A program made the translations under genes and the position numbers. Shown piece after piece: positions 16,849 through 24,330 of a stretch of 64,000 bases of DNA. How positions within the stretch are numbered: position 1 is the first letter of the stretch; each line of letters opens with the position of its first letter. The DNA comes from Candidatus Poribacteria bacterium (lineage in GTDB: Bacteria > Poribacteria > WGA-4E > WGA-3G), in assembly GCA_007571305.1 (NCBI GenBank), contig RKRR01000078.1:1-64000 (forward strand), written 5' to 3'. The notes beneath the pieces were generated by a model that searched no databases, was not told where the DNA came from, and worked only from the letters and a program-made list of their open reading frames with translations.

Positions 16849-17763
16849 TCAGTTTGAACTCGCCAAATCTTTGACCCGTTCCAGCATTGCTTCGGCGTTC
16901 TGTCTTATGTTCTTGTCTTTAGCATGGTGGGATAACTTCTCGAGTGCCGCGATCGCATCTTCATAATTCCCTTTGATGGCATACGTTACGCCGAGATAGT
17001 ATTGTGCGGGTTCATAGGCTTTGCTCTCTGGGTACACGTCTATGACGGTTTTGAAGTGAGAGACAGCCTTTTCAAAGTGCGTTTCCGCTTCTTCACTGTT
17101 CTCAAGCATAGCCCCTTCAACGAGCGCACCGTAAGCGAGTCCCAATTGGTTGTGCAGGTTCGGGATGAGCTTCGTGCGGTTTTTTGAATCATGTTCAAAC
17201 GCTTTTTTACTGAACAAAACTGCTTCTTTAAGCTGCATCCGTTCGAGGTAGGTAAGCGCGACTTGAGCGTTGAGTTTGGCATCATCCGATTTCCCCTTCA
17301 ATTTTTCCAATCTCTCTTGAAATTCTGCCTCTTTTTTTAAGGCATCTTCCATAATTGGTGAAAATTGATCCGGTGTGAGAAATCCTGAAGCCCTTTGGAT
17401 AAGCCCCCCATCCGGACTGACGAACAGGACTGCCGGGTAAGCAGTGACACCATACCGACTCCGCGTCTCTTCATTGATTGGACGTTCCTTATCCTCTGGG
17501 TTCACCTTGACAGGAACAAACTTTTCAGAAAGCTCGATAATGTGTGCATCCGTAAACGTTTCGGCATCCAGCCGCTTACAGAACCCTCACCAGTCCGTGT
17601 AGAAGTCCATCATCATCGGTTTGCCGGTCGTCTTGGCTTCTGACATACTCTCTTCGATCGACTTACTCCATTGGACTTCTTCGCTCGCGATGAGTGTCGG
17701 GACTGTGCCTACCATCAGCAGTAGGACACCGAATGACATGCGCCGAAAAACAGAATTGAACAT
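16849..17763 (-). CDS. Thioredoxin-like TPR protein with in-frame UGA at the redox motif (probable selenoprotein)
   Basis: Exported thioredoxin-fold protein. The signal peptide (VFRRMSFGVLLLMVGTVPTLIAS) is followed by a thioredoxin-7 type domain, then TPR-like helices after residue 140 (YLGVTYAIKGNYEDAIAALE). At codon 59 (bases 17589-17587) the redox motif reads D-W-TGA-G-F-C-K, where relatives have DWCGFCK. The frame is open on both sides of this codon from 17763 to 16849 (305 codons), and RYGVTAYPAVLFVSPDGG with the family cis-proline follows normally. A stem-loop in the correct place downstream fits a bacterial SECIS, so selenocysteine is the best reading. Alternatives are a nonsense mutation or a one-base error. 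Start: ATG 17763 (or 17766) after AAGGAG. Without readthrough, two fragments result (17587-17763 and from about 17505 to 16849). Confidence 0.72.
17552..17579 (-). other. Candidate bacterial SECIS element
   Basis: On the coding strand, seven bases after the in-frame UGA, the RNA can fold as GUAAG-CGGC-UGGAU-GCCG-AAACG-UUUAC: a perfect four-pair upper stem with loop UGGAU, and a five-pair lower stem (one G-U) with a 3' bulge. The loop guanine is the second loop base and lies 18 bases after the UGA. Bacterial SECIS elements have a short apical loop with a G in its first two positions, about 16-37 bases after the UGA; this fits. Confidence 0.6.
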
Positions 17764-17783
17764 CATTCTTCTCCTTTTTTGTT

Positions 17784-17913
17784 TATAGTAGATTCCATAA
17801 TTACTTGGACACTTGTAGCGTCGTGTGAACGCTGAAGTTATCTGTTCTGATGGCACAGGGAACCAACAGTTTCCTATGCTACAAGTGCGAACTTATTTTT
17901 GGATTTTACCTAT
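17784..17913 (-). repeat. MITE family 1 copy
   Basis: A 130 bp element with ends TATAGTAGATTCCATAATTA and, inverted, ATAGGTAAAATCC. It aligns in reverse over its full length with copies at 20513-20637 and 61330-61454. It lies 20 bp upstream of the thioredoxin-like gene, and its far end supplies the stop codon of the zinc-ribbon gene. Confidence 0.8.
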
Positions 17914-18110
17914 TGTTCGGTTGGAGTCTCTTCTCCGCTCTGCTCAAGTGCAGCTGCACTGGTTGTTTTGCTCGACAACGTTGTCCGACACTTGAAACAG
18001 GTAATCGTAATTCTGACGAGCTCTTTCTGTCTGCCAACATAGGATCGCTTCTGCTCTGTTTGTACGTGCCTTTTGCAGCGAGGACACCACTGTTGTTTTG
18101 CTCCTAACAT
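17910..18110 (-). CDS. Small zinc-ribbon protein
   Basis: A 66-residue protein with two CxxC pairs: C9/C12 (WCPRCKRHV) and C38/C41 (ITCFKCRTTL), spaced as in a zinc ribbon, with a basic middle and an acidic, probably disordered tail (SGEETPTEQ). Start at 18110 is set by AAAGGAGAG nine bases upstream; the open frame extends further but without a ribosome binding site. The TAG stop lies inside the terminal repeat of a MITE, so the original C-terminus may have been altered by the insertion. No specific function can be assigned. Confidence 0.7.
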   Translation of the reverse strand: MLGAKQQWCPRCKRHVQTEQKRSYVGRQKELVRITITCFKCRTTLSSKTTSAAALEQSGEETPTEQ

Positions 18111-18206
18111 GATTCTCTCCTTTGTGATGTTGTGTTCAGAACCAATGCCCTCTGCTCGCATGCAGAAAATGGACACACCTGATTACGATAAAAGTTTCAA
18201 TTTTAT

Positions 18207-19595
18207 TTACTTTCCGACACAGAACTGAGAGAAGATTCTATCCAAAATATCTTCTGTTGTCGTTTTACCGACGATGTCTCCGAGACCGTCCAAACTGATT
18301 CGCAGATCGACAGCGACGAGATCAGGAGGCATCCCGTTTTCGAGACTCTCTATCGCATAATGGAGCCCTTCGCCCGCGCGTCGGAGTGCTCCTTGGTGAC
18401 GAGCGTTTGTCACAATCGGCGATTCACCGACGACCAATTCACCGCCAAGCAATTCCTCACAGATTACAGATTTCAGGGCATCAAGTCCTTTGCCCTCAGG
18501 AATCGCTGTCTCGACAACCTGCTTTTTAGGACAGTGCACAAGCAACGTCGTTGACGGTGTTACGATAGGTAGATCCACCTTGTTAAGGATAAGAATTCCA
18601 TCGGCTGATTGTGCTATTTGTAAGAGTTCGAGGTCTGCTTCGTTCAATGGTTGCGAGGCATCGAACATTAATAGTAATAATTCTGCCCTGTCAAGCACCG
18701 CTTTGCTCCGTTCAACACCTTGCTGCTCTACAATATCATCTGTGTGTCGAATCCCAGCGGTATCAATGAGTTTCAACGGGATGCCGTTGACGTTAATCGT
18801 TTCCTCAATTGTATCACGTGTCGTGCCGGGTATGTCTGTAACGATTGCGCGTGTAGTTCCAACGAGCGCATTGAGCAAACTTGATTTTCCGACGTTCGGT
18901 CTACCCAATATAGCGACATTGACACCTTCTGTGATAATTCTCCCTTCCTTAGCAGTGTCGATCAGTGCTTTTAAGTCTATCTGAACAGCACGTGCCGTGT
19001 CGAGTTGAGTCTCCACCTTCATGAAATCCAGATCTTCCTCGGGAAAGTCGATGGATGCCTCAATCTCTGCCAGTAAGTCAGCGAGTCGGTCGCTCAGGGA
19101 GTTTACAGTATCAGAGAGTTTTCCAGCGAGTGCCTCTATAGCGATTTTTCGGCTGAGATCTGTTTTTGAGGCGATGAGTTCGGCAACTGCTTCCGCTTGT
19201 GCTAAATCCAGTCTTCCGTTGAGGAAGGCACGTTTTGTAAATTCTCCCGGTTCCGCGACCCGCGCCCCGTTCTTGACTAGCAAGTCTAACACTGTTGTGA
19301 GTATCATCGGACCGCCGTGGCAGTTAAATTCTACGATGTCTTCACCGGTATATGTCTTCGGTGCGTGCATGATACCGAGTAACACTTCGTCGATGATTTC
19401 ACCAGAGACATCTGTATCCACGAGGTGTCCGTATGTAAGCGTATGCGTTGACAGTTCCGTGGGAGACACGCCGCGCTGCGATCGGAACAACGCAGAGGCA
19501 ATTGGTAGGGCAAGGTCACCACTCACTCGAACGATGCCGATGCCAGCTTCACCCCGTGCTGTTGCGATGGCTGCGATCGTATCGTGGAACTTCAT
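18207..19595 (-). CDS. mnmE: tRNA uridine-5-carboxymethylaminomethyl modification GTPase MnmE
   Basis: GTPase that works with MnmG to modify the wobble uridine (U34) of several tRNAs. The protein is 462 residues, normal for the family. It has the N-terminal tetrahydrofolate-binding domain (TIAAIATARGEAGIGIVRVSG), a helical domain, and the inserted G domain with GRPNVGKSSLLNAL near residue 230, the G2/G3 region TDIPGTTRDT and DTAGIR, and NKVD. It ends FSQFCVGK with the conserved catalytic-region cysteine. It is downstream of jag in the conserved rnpA-yidD-yidC-jag-mnmE order. Confidence 0.96.
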   Translation of the reverse strand: MKFHDTIAAIATARGEAGIGIVRVSGDLALPIASALFRSQRGVSPTELSTHTLTYGHLVDTDVSGEIIDEVLLGIMHAPKTYTGEDIVEFNCHGGPMILTTVLDLLVKNGARVAEPGEFTKRAFLNGRLDLAQAEAVAELIASKTDLSRKIAIEALAGKLSDTVNSLSDRLADLLAEIEASIDFPEEDLDFMKVETQLDTARAVQIDLKALIDTAKEGRIITEGVNVAILGRPNVGKSSLLNALVGTTRAIVTDIPGTTRDTIEETINVNGIPLKLIDTAGIRHTDDIVEQQGVERSKAVLDRAELLLLMFDASQPLNEADLELLQIAQSADGILILNKVDLPIVTPSTTLLVHCPKKQVVETAIPEGKGLDALKSVICEELLGGELVVGESPIVTNARHQGALRRAGEGLHYAIESLENGMPPDLVAVDLRISLDGLGDIVGKTTTEDILDRIFSQFCVGK

Positions 19596-19620
19596 AGAAT
19601 AGTTATCGGTAGCCGGTTTT

Positions 19621-19658
19621 CAGTTAAGGGGTTTCGTTGAACAAAGCCCTTGTAACTG
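19621..19658. repeat. Hairpin repeat (CAGTTA family)
   Basis: CAGTTAAGGG and CCCTTGTAACTG arms; core matches the repeat at 12079-12141. Lies in the 72 bp gap between jag and mnmE, so it is transcribed within that operon. Confidence 0.6.
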
Positions 19659-19667
19659 ACATCCCTT

Positions 19668-20291
19668 TTAAGGGTGCTGCGTTGTGACGACGACACGTCG
19701 CATTTCACCTTCGCCTTGGCTATAGGTAGACACGACTGCGTCCCCTTTTAAGACGACATGAATGATACGCCGATCGCGTGCGGACATTGGTGGGAGGATG
19801 ACTTCCCGGTCGGTATATCTGACCTTTTCAGCGACTTGGTGTGCCATTTCGATGAGTCGTTCTTCTCGGCGTTCTCGATAGCCTTCTGTGTTGACGAAAA
19901 CGCGTCTTTTTACTAGCGAGGCTCTGTTGACGATACAATTAAGCAAACGTTCTATTGCATCGAGGGTCTGCCCGTGTTTCCCGATGAGCAGTGCGGGGTT
20001 GTCAGTAACGATATTGAGGTGTGTGCTTCCATCAACAAAGTTTGATTCGACCTCTGCATCAATCCCCATCCGGCTGAGTATCTCTTTTAGAATTGTCTCC
20101 GGTGCGGAAGAGACATCTTGTTTGAGCGTTGCGCGGATTTTCGCCGGTTTCGCACCGAAGTTCAAAATTCCCTTCGTAGGTTCGTTGACAATGTCAATGG
20201 TGACCTGATCCCGAGTTGCCTCGAGTTCCGTGAGCGCGTGCTCAATTGCTTCCTCCACTGTATCGCCTTCGGTTTCAATGTAGTGCTGCAC
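19668..20291 (-). CDS. jag: Jag/KhpB-type RNA-binding protein
   Basis: SpoIIIJ-associated protein (Jag, KhpB, EloR) of 207 residues with all three domains: N-terminal Jag_N (ETEGDTVEEAIEHALTEL ... KGILNFGAKPAKIR), a KH-II domain with the LIGKHGQTLDAIERLLN loop, and a C-terminal R3H domain (MSARDRRIIHVVL). It binds RNA and is linked to cell elongation in Firmicutes. Translation starts at GTG 20291 with AGAGGA nine bases upstream. In the conserved gene order it directly follows yidC; here a nested pair of MITEs separates the two by 401 bp. Confidence 0.93.
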   Translation of the reverse strand: MQHYIETEGDTVEEAIEHALTELEATRDQVTIDIVNEPTKGILNFGAKPAKIRATLKQDVSSAPETILKEILSRMGIDAEVESNFVDGSTHLNIVTDNPALLIGKHGQTLDAIERLLNCIVNRASLVKRRVFVNTEGYRERREERLIEMAHQVAEKVRYTDREVILPPMSARDRRIIHVVLKGDAVVSTYSQGEGEMRRVVVTTQHP

Positions 20292-20405
20292 AGGTTAGTA
20301 TCCTCTTTTTAATTCTACCTTGCGGTTCGGTCAAGTGGTTAATGATTTCACGTGCCTTACCTATATCCATCTGCCCCATTGTTGCAGGCGGCATTCTCGT
20401 TAAAA

Positions 20406-20684
20406 TAACGCAAGTTGCTACTCACAATATTTTACGCATCCCGTCCCATTTTTCACTGAAACGGTCCATGATTCGGAGGCATTTCGTAGCATGGGCTGTT
20501 AGCCTGTGTATTTATAGTGAAGTCCGAAAATAAGTTGACACTTGTAGCATAGGAAACTGTTGGTTTCCTGTGCATCAGATAATTTCAGAGTTCCACACGA
20601 CGATATGAGCGTATAAGTAATTACGGAATCTACTCTAAGATGCACAACCTAACAGGTTATGCTACAAACTGACAACTTGGGTTA
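20406..20684. repeat. MITE family 2 copy, interrupted
   Basis: Left end TAACGCAAGTTGCTAC and right end ACAACTTGGGTTA are inverted repeats matching the intact copy at 22568-22732. A family 1 MITE (20513-20637) is inserted between GTAGCATGGGCTGTTAGCC and TGCACAACCTAACAGG. Without the insert the element is 154 bp, the same size as the intact copies (156-165 bp). Fills most of the yidC-jag gap. Confidence 0.75.
20513..20637 (+). repeat. MITE family 1 copy nested in family 2
   Basis: 125 bp from TATAGTGAAGTCCGAAAATA to TTACGGAATCTACTCTA, aligning end to end with 61330-61454 (same orientation) and with the reverse of 17784-17913. Confidence 0.78.
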
Positions 20685-20692
20685 AAATAGTT

Positions 20693-22528
20693 TTACTTTC
20701 GTTTGGAATTGTTCCTTTTTTTCGTGTCTGCTGATGCGGATTGATCATCGTCAGTTTCGCTTCGGTTTTGTAAGTATTGTTGCGCGATTGTGAAAACATT
20801 ATTGCACAACCAATATAACACAAAACCGGATGCCCAGTTATAAAAGATGAAAATAAAAATGAGGGGCATAAACTGCATTAATTTCGCTTGCATGTTGTCC
20901 GTTGTCGGTGCCATATTACCGACGAACTTCTGTTGGAGCCAAGTTGTTAATCCGTTTATTATCGGCAATAGGCGGAGGGCATCTATTTGCGTGACAATCA
21001 ATGGAATTGTAAAAGGCAGATCAATTAAAGTGTCAGGAGCAGAAAGGTCATCAATCCATAACAGGAAAGGTGCCCCACGGAGCTCGACCGCGCTTCCGAG
21101 AAGGGCGAAGAGTGCCCAAAAAATCGGAATTTGTGGAAGCCATGGTATACAGCCACCTAACGGATTGACACCGTGCTCTTTGTAGAGTCGCATCGTAGCG
21201 CGATTAAGTTTCTGTGGGTCATCCCTGTATTTCTCCTTCAATTCCACCAACTGCGGTTGAAGTTTCTGCATCTCCTTCATAGATTTATGTGCTTTGCGTG
21301 TGAAAGGGTAAGAAATTACCTTCACCAAAGCAGTGAGGAGGATAATCGCGATGCCGTAGTTCCCGAAGATGCCGTGCAAGCCTTTGAATACCCAGAGCAT
21401 TCCCCATGCGAGGGGCCAGAAGAATCCGAAATCTATGATTTTCGAGAGACGCACTGGATCTTCAGGTGAATTCGGTGCTTCTATACTCTTTAGAATTGTA
21501 TCGTCCTTCGGTCCGATGTAGAGCCGAAAAACATCTGTCCTTTTTTCCTGAGCAGCGAGGTAAAAACTGGGGAGTACGAGTGCGGCAGTGTCCGTCGGTG
21601 CGGTGACAGCGATATCAGTTGTAACATTTGCCTGCGGTGTCTCTATAAATTTATATGTGGCGGCAAGTTGCGGATCTGGAATCATCAATGCGCTGAAGTA
21701 CTGGCTGTCCATCCCTGCCCAGAGGACCGTCGCTAAGGTCTGCTCAGATTTGAGTTCACGTCTCGGTTTATCCTCACCGATATACGCTTTCGCGCCTTCA
21801 CTGCCGCGTCGCCCACGTTTTCCGCTCCTCTTTTCATGTGGGAGTAGATCGGCATTGATACCTCGTCCCCACTGAAGTTGATATCCGTTTGTGGGTTCGG
21901 TCCCACCCATAAGCAGCGGTTCATCAGAGACATTTTGGAAGGTGAGCGTCATGTCAACGAAGTAACTGTCCGGATTAAAAGTGAACTGCTTTGCAATTTG
22001 TAGTTTCTCTCCGATTGTTGTCCCGAAGACGAGTGTACCAGTTTTTTGTCCGTTTGTAATGTCAATTTCGGGTTTGTCTGCCCTCCATGTCGCGCGTATT
22101 GAATCGAGTTGCAACTGAGAATTTCCGAACCGAAGTGCAAGGCAGTTGAGTGCGTTTTCAGGAATCAGGTTCAAGGGGCTTTTGTCGGCATCCGTTCGGT
22201 CTGGAAAGTGATTTAATTGCCACTGTTTAGCGATTGCAAGTTTTTCGTTAAAAACAATAGTATAGTTATCGGTTTGGACGTTGACTTTTGCATCGTCTGG
22301 ACTTTCCTCAACCGGTGTCCAAAGGTCAGGGCTGACAGATGCATCGGTTCCATTAAGCGTTTCTCGCTCCACGGTATCCGATTGTGTTTCGCCTGGACTT
22401 GATGCTGTCGGTGTCTCGGTAGTTGCGGGGTCATCGGGTTGAGGGGCAAACCGGTTGCCGAAAAATAGGCTCCATCCGATCATCACAGCAACCATTAGAA
22501 CCAATGCAAGAATGTAACGTGCTCCCAT
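20693..22528 (-). CDS. yidC: Membrane protein insertase YidC
   Basis: YidC/Oxa1 insertase of 611 residues, long form with a periplasmic domain as in Gram-negative bacteria. The N-terminal anchor is YILALVLMVAVMIGWSLFFG. A beta-rich periplasmic domain occupies about residues 80-370 (FTFNPDSYFVDMTLTF). The conserved C-terminal membrane region contains GNYGIAIILLTALVKVISYPF, KSMKEMQKLQPQLVELKEKY, NPLGGCIPWLPQIPIFWALF and FVLYWLCNNVFTIAQQ, ending in a basic tail (KKRNNSKRK). It is in the conserved order with rnpA and yidD upstream and jag downstream. Confidence 0.96.
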   Translation of the reverse strand: MGARYILALVLMVAVMIGWSLFFGNRFAPQPDDPATTETPTASSPGETQSDTVERETLNGTDASVSPDLWTPVEESPDDAKVNVQTDNYTIVFNEKLAIAKQWQLNHFPDRTDADKSPLNLIPENALNCLALRFGNSQLQLDSIRATWRADKPEIDITNGQKTGTLVFGTTIGEKLQIAKQFTFNPDSYFVDMTLTFQNVSDEPLLMGGTEPTNGYQLQWGRGINADLLPHEKRSGKRGRRGSEGAKAYIGEDKPRRELKSEQTLATVLWAGMDSQYFSALMIPDPQLAATYKFIETPQANVTTDIAVTAPTDTAALVLPSFYLAAQEKRTDVFRLYIGPKDDTILKSIEAPNSPEDPVRLSKIIDFGFFWPLAWGMLWVFKGLHGIFGNYGIAIILLTALVKVISYPFTRKAHKSMKEMQKLQPQLVELKEKYRDDPQKLNRATMRLYKEHGVNPLGGCIPWLPQIPIFWALFALLGSAVELRGAPFLLWIDDLSAPDTLIDLPFTIPLIVTQIDALRLLPIINGLTTWLQQKFVGNMAPTTDNMQAKLMQFMPLIFIFIFYNWASGFVLYWLCNNVFTIAQQYLQNRSETDDDQSASADTKKRNNSKRK

Positions 22529-22567
22529 CGAGATTAGATGCTCCTCATTTTTTGTGTTTCTTATTTT

Positions 22568-22732
22568 TAACCCAAGTTGCTACGGACAAGTTTTTAGGAA
22601 ACCTATAGATGCCGTTTTTCAGCGAAAAACCTTCAGTATTTAGATGTTTTTGTAGCATAGGAGACCGTTGGTTTCCTGTGGACATTTATGCACAACCTAA
22701 CAGGTGATGCTACAAGGTAGCAACTTGGGTTA
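22568..22732. repeat. MITE family 2 copy, intact
   Basis: Perfect 16-base terminal inverted repeats TAACCCAAGTTGCTAC and GTAGCAACTTGGGTTA bound a 165 bp element. The interior has two hairpin modules, one around GTAGCATAGGAGACCGTTGG and one around GCACAACCTAACAGG. Lies between yidC and yidD. Confidence 0.85.
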
Positions 22733-22865
22733 TTTTTAATGATACCTTGCGGAGAAACGACGAGGTTTGTACCTTAGCGAGCATTCTCTGGAATTGTAAG
22801 AAACACCCAAGCAAACCCCTCTATTACATAACGGACTACGATTTCGTTGCCATTTCGCATACCTA

Positions 22866-23147
22866 CTATTTTAGAGGATCAAAACCACCTGGGTGGTAAG
22901 GATGGCATTTTGAAAGTCGTCTAATTGTTAGCCAACATCCTTTAAGCGTGCCGTAGCGTTTCAAGGCTTGGAGTGCATATTGCGAGCAGGTCGGATAGAA
23001 TCGGCAGGACGGTGGCAACAGCGGCGAAATGAAACGTCGATAAAAGCGGATGAGTTGTAGAAATATCATTTTCCCATCCAACTTATCGCGCGTCCCCTGG
23101 TTCTTATTCTGGTTCACATCTTCTTCATTGTGCTTGCAATGCGGCAT
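22866..23147 (-). CDS. yidD: Membrane protein insertion efficiency factor YidD
   Basis: YidD/Hlp-family protein, a small cytoplasmic factor that helps membrane insertion together with YidC. The conserved core is [35 protein letters not shown] and [12 protein letters not shown], with the family cysteines. The start is uncertain: ATG 23147 has AAGGA seven bases upstream and lies just after the rnpA stop, giving 93 residues with a polar leader; ATG 23069 would give the more usual 67 residues but has only a weak binding site. Confidence 0.9.
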   Translation of the reverse strand: MPHCKHNEEDVNQNKNQGTRDKLDGKMIFLQLIRFYRRFISPLLPPSCRFYPTCSQYALQALKRYGTLKGCWLTIRRLSKCHPYHPGGFDPLK

Positions 23148-23157
23148 GCCCCTATCC

Positions 23158-23541
23158 TTACGGACTCCTATCATTTCTACCTTCTCTAAGAGTGGCACTG
23201 ACTGGATTTTTTAAAATAGATGCTTTCCGAAAGAGGTGAAACAATCCATCTTCTGCTTCCTGACACATGAGTTGACACGCTGGCGTTCTTCCAACGACTA
23301 CGATGTCGTATTCAGTTTTTATCCGCGGCCGTAACTGTCGAAACGATTCACGGATGAGTCTTTTGACCCGATTCCGTTGAACGCTTTTTCCAACTCTTTT
23401 GCTGACGGTTATCCCTAATCGGAGGTTATTGAAATGGGTGTGAAACACGTATATCACAAAGTAGCGATTCCAATACTTACTGCCCTTTTGATAGGCGCGT
23501 TGGAATTCCCAACGCTTTTTCAGTTTTTTTGGATATTGCAT
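23158..23541 (-). CDS. rnpA: Ribonuclease P protein component
   Basis: RnpA, the basic protein subunit of RNase P that matures tRNA 5' ends. It has 127 residues. The signature [15 protein letters not shown] is near residue 58, with [13 protein letters not shown] before it and [10 protein letters not shown] after it. The next gene upstream on this strand is an HNH endonuclease four bases away, where most genomes have rpmH. Confidence 0.94.
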   Translation of the reverse strand: MQYPKKLKKRWEFQRAYQKGSKYWNRYFVIYVFHTHFNNLRLGITVSKRVGKSVQRNRVKRLIRESFRQLRPRIKTEYDIVVVGRTPACQLMCQEAEDGLFHLFRKASILKNPVSATLREGRNDRSP

Positions 23542-23544
23542 GAT

Positions 23545-24057
23545 TTAGTTGATATACAGATATTTTCTCCACGATGGGTGGCACCCGCGAAAATGACGAT
23601 TGAGTTGCAAATAGGTCAAAATTGATGGTGTTTTCGGTTGACGTTGCAGTTTCAGTCGTGCTTCATAGAGCATTTGACTGCCCTTTTTGTTATTACATTT
23701 TTTACAGGCTGTCACAACGTTCTCCCATGTTGTTTCTCCGCCTCGAGAGATGGGTACCACATGGTCCATCGTGAGCTGCGCTGCTGGAAACTCGCTATGA
23801 CAGTATTGACATGTATATTCGTCGCGGACGAGAACATTCCTCCGTGAAAATTTGACGACGCTGCGCGGGACGTGGACGTAGTTGACTAACCGAATTACAT
23901 GTGGGACTTTCATTGCGGCACTGGGTGAATGAATCTCAACATCAGAGACTTCTTCAGTCTGTGCAGTGCCCTTAAAGACCATTTTCATCGCGCGCCTGAG
24001 GTTGCAAACGTTGATTGCTTCGTAACTGGCGTTAAGTACTAAGACTGATATTTCCAC
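23545..24057 (-). CDS. HNH endonuclease
   Basis: HNH-family nuclease of about 170 residues. The catalytic core lies near residues 85-125: C-x2-C (CQYCHSEF), DHVVPISRGGETTWENVV with the catalytic histidine, and ACKKCNNKKG. The N-terminal part (VLVLNASYEAINVCNLRRA) is characteristic of a widespread group of stand-alone HNH proteins of unknown role. Start GTG 24057 follows GAGGG at seven bases; upstream codons remain open. It ends three bases before rnpA and is likely co-transcribed with it, an unusual partner. Confidence 0.85.
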   Translation of the reverse strand: MEISVLVLNASYEAINVCNLRRAMKMVFKGTAQTEEVSDVEIHSPSAAMKVPHVIRLVNYVHVPRSVVKFSRRNVLVRDEYTCQYCHSEFPAAQLTMDHVVPISRGGETTWENVVTACKKCNNKKGSQMLYEARLKLQRQPKTPSILTYLQLNRHFRGCHPSWRKYLYIN

Positions 24058-24330
24058 TTGCAATCCCTCTAACGTGATGCCACCCACACGCGAAACCGTG
24101 GGACAGTGTTAACCACATTAACTTTTATGAATTTTAACACATTTTTAGGGTAATTGCAACTAAAATATCAACTGTCAGCGGTCAGCAGTTGAGAATCGGA
24201 GCTCCCTCCTACAAAGATTATCAATAACGAATCTTCAGCAGACTGATGTGATAAAAAATAAAAATACACCTGACGCACGGTTTTGTGTATAATGCCCGTA
24301 CAATGCGAGTTGGGTCTGAGAGGAATTTGA

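Noticed and set aside
16849..17763. Genome-wide reassignment of UGA as an explanation for the in-frame TGA
   Set aside because: Several other genes in the window end in TGA at the expected C-terminus (for example the Kelch gene, the sugar permease and the acetyltransferase), so UGA is a normal stop here.
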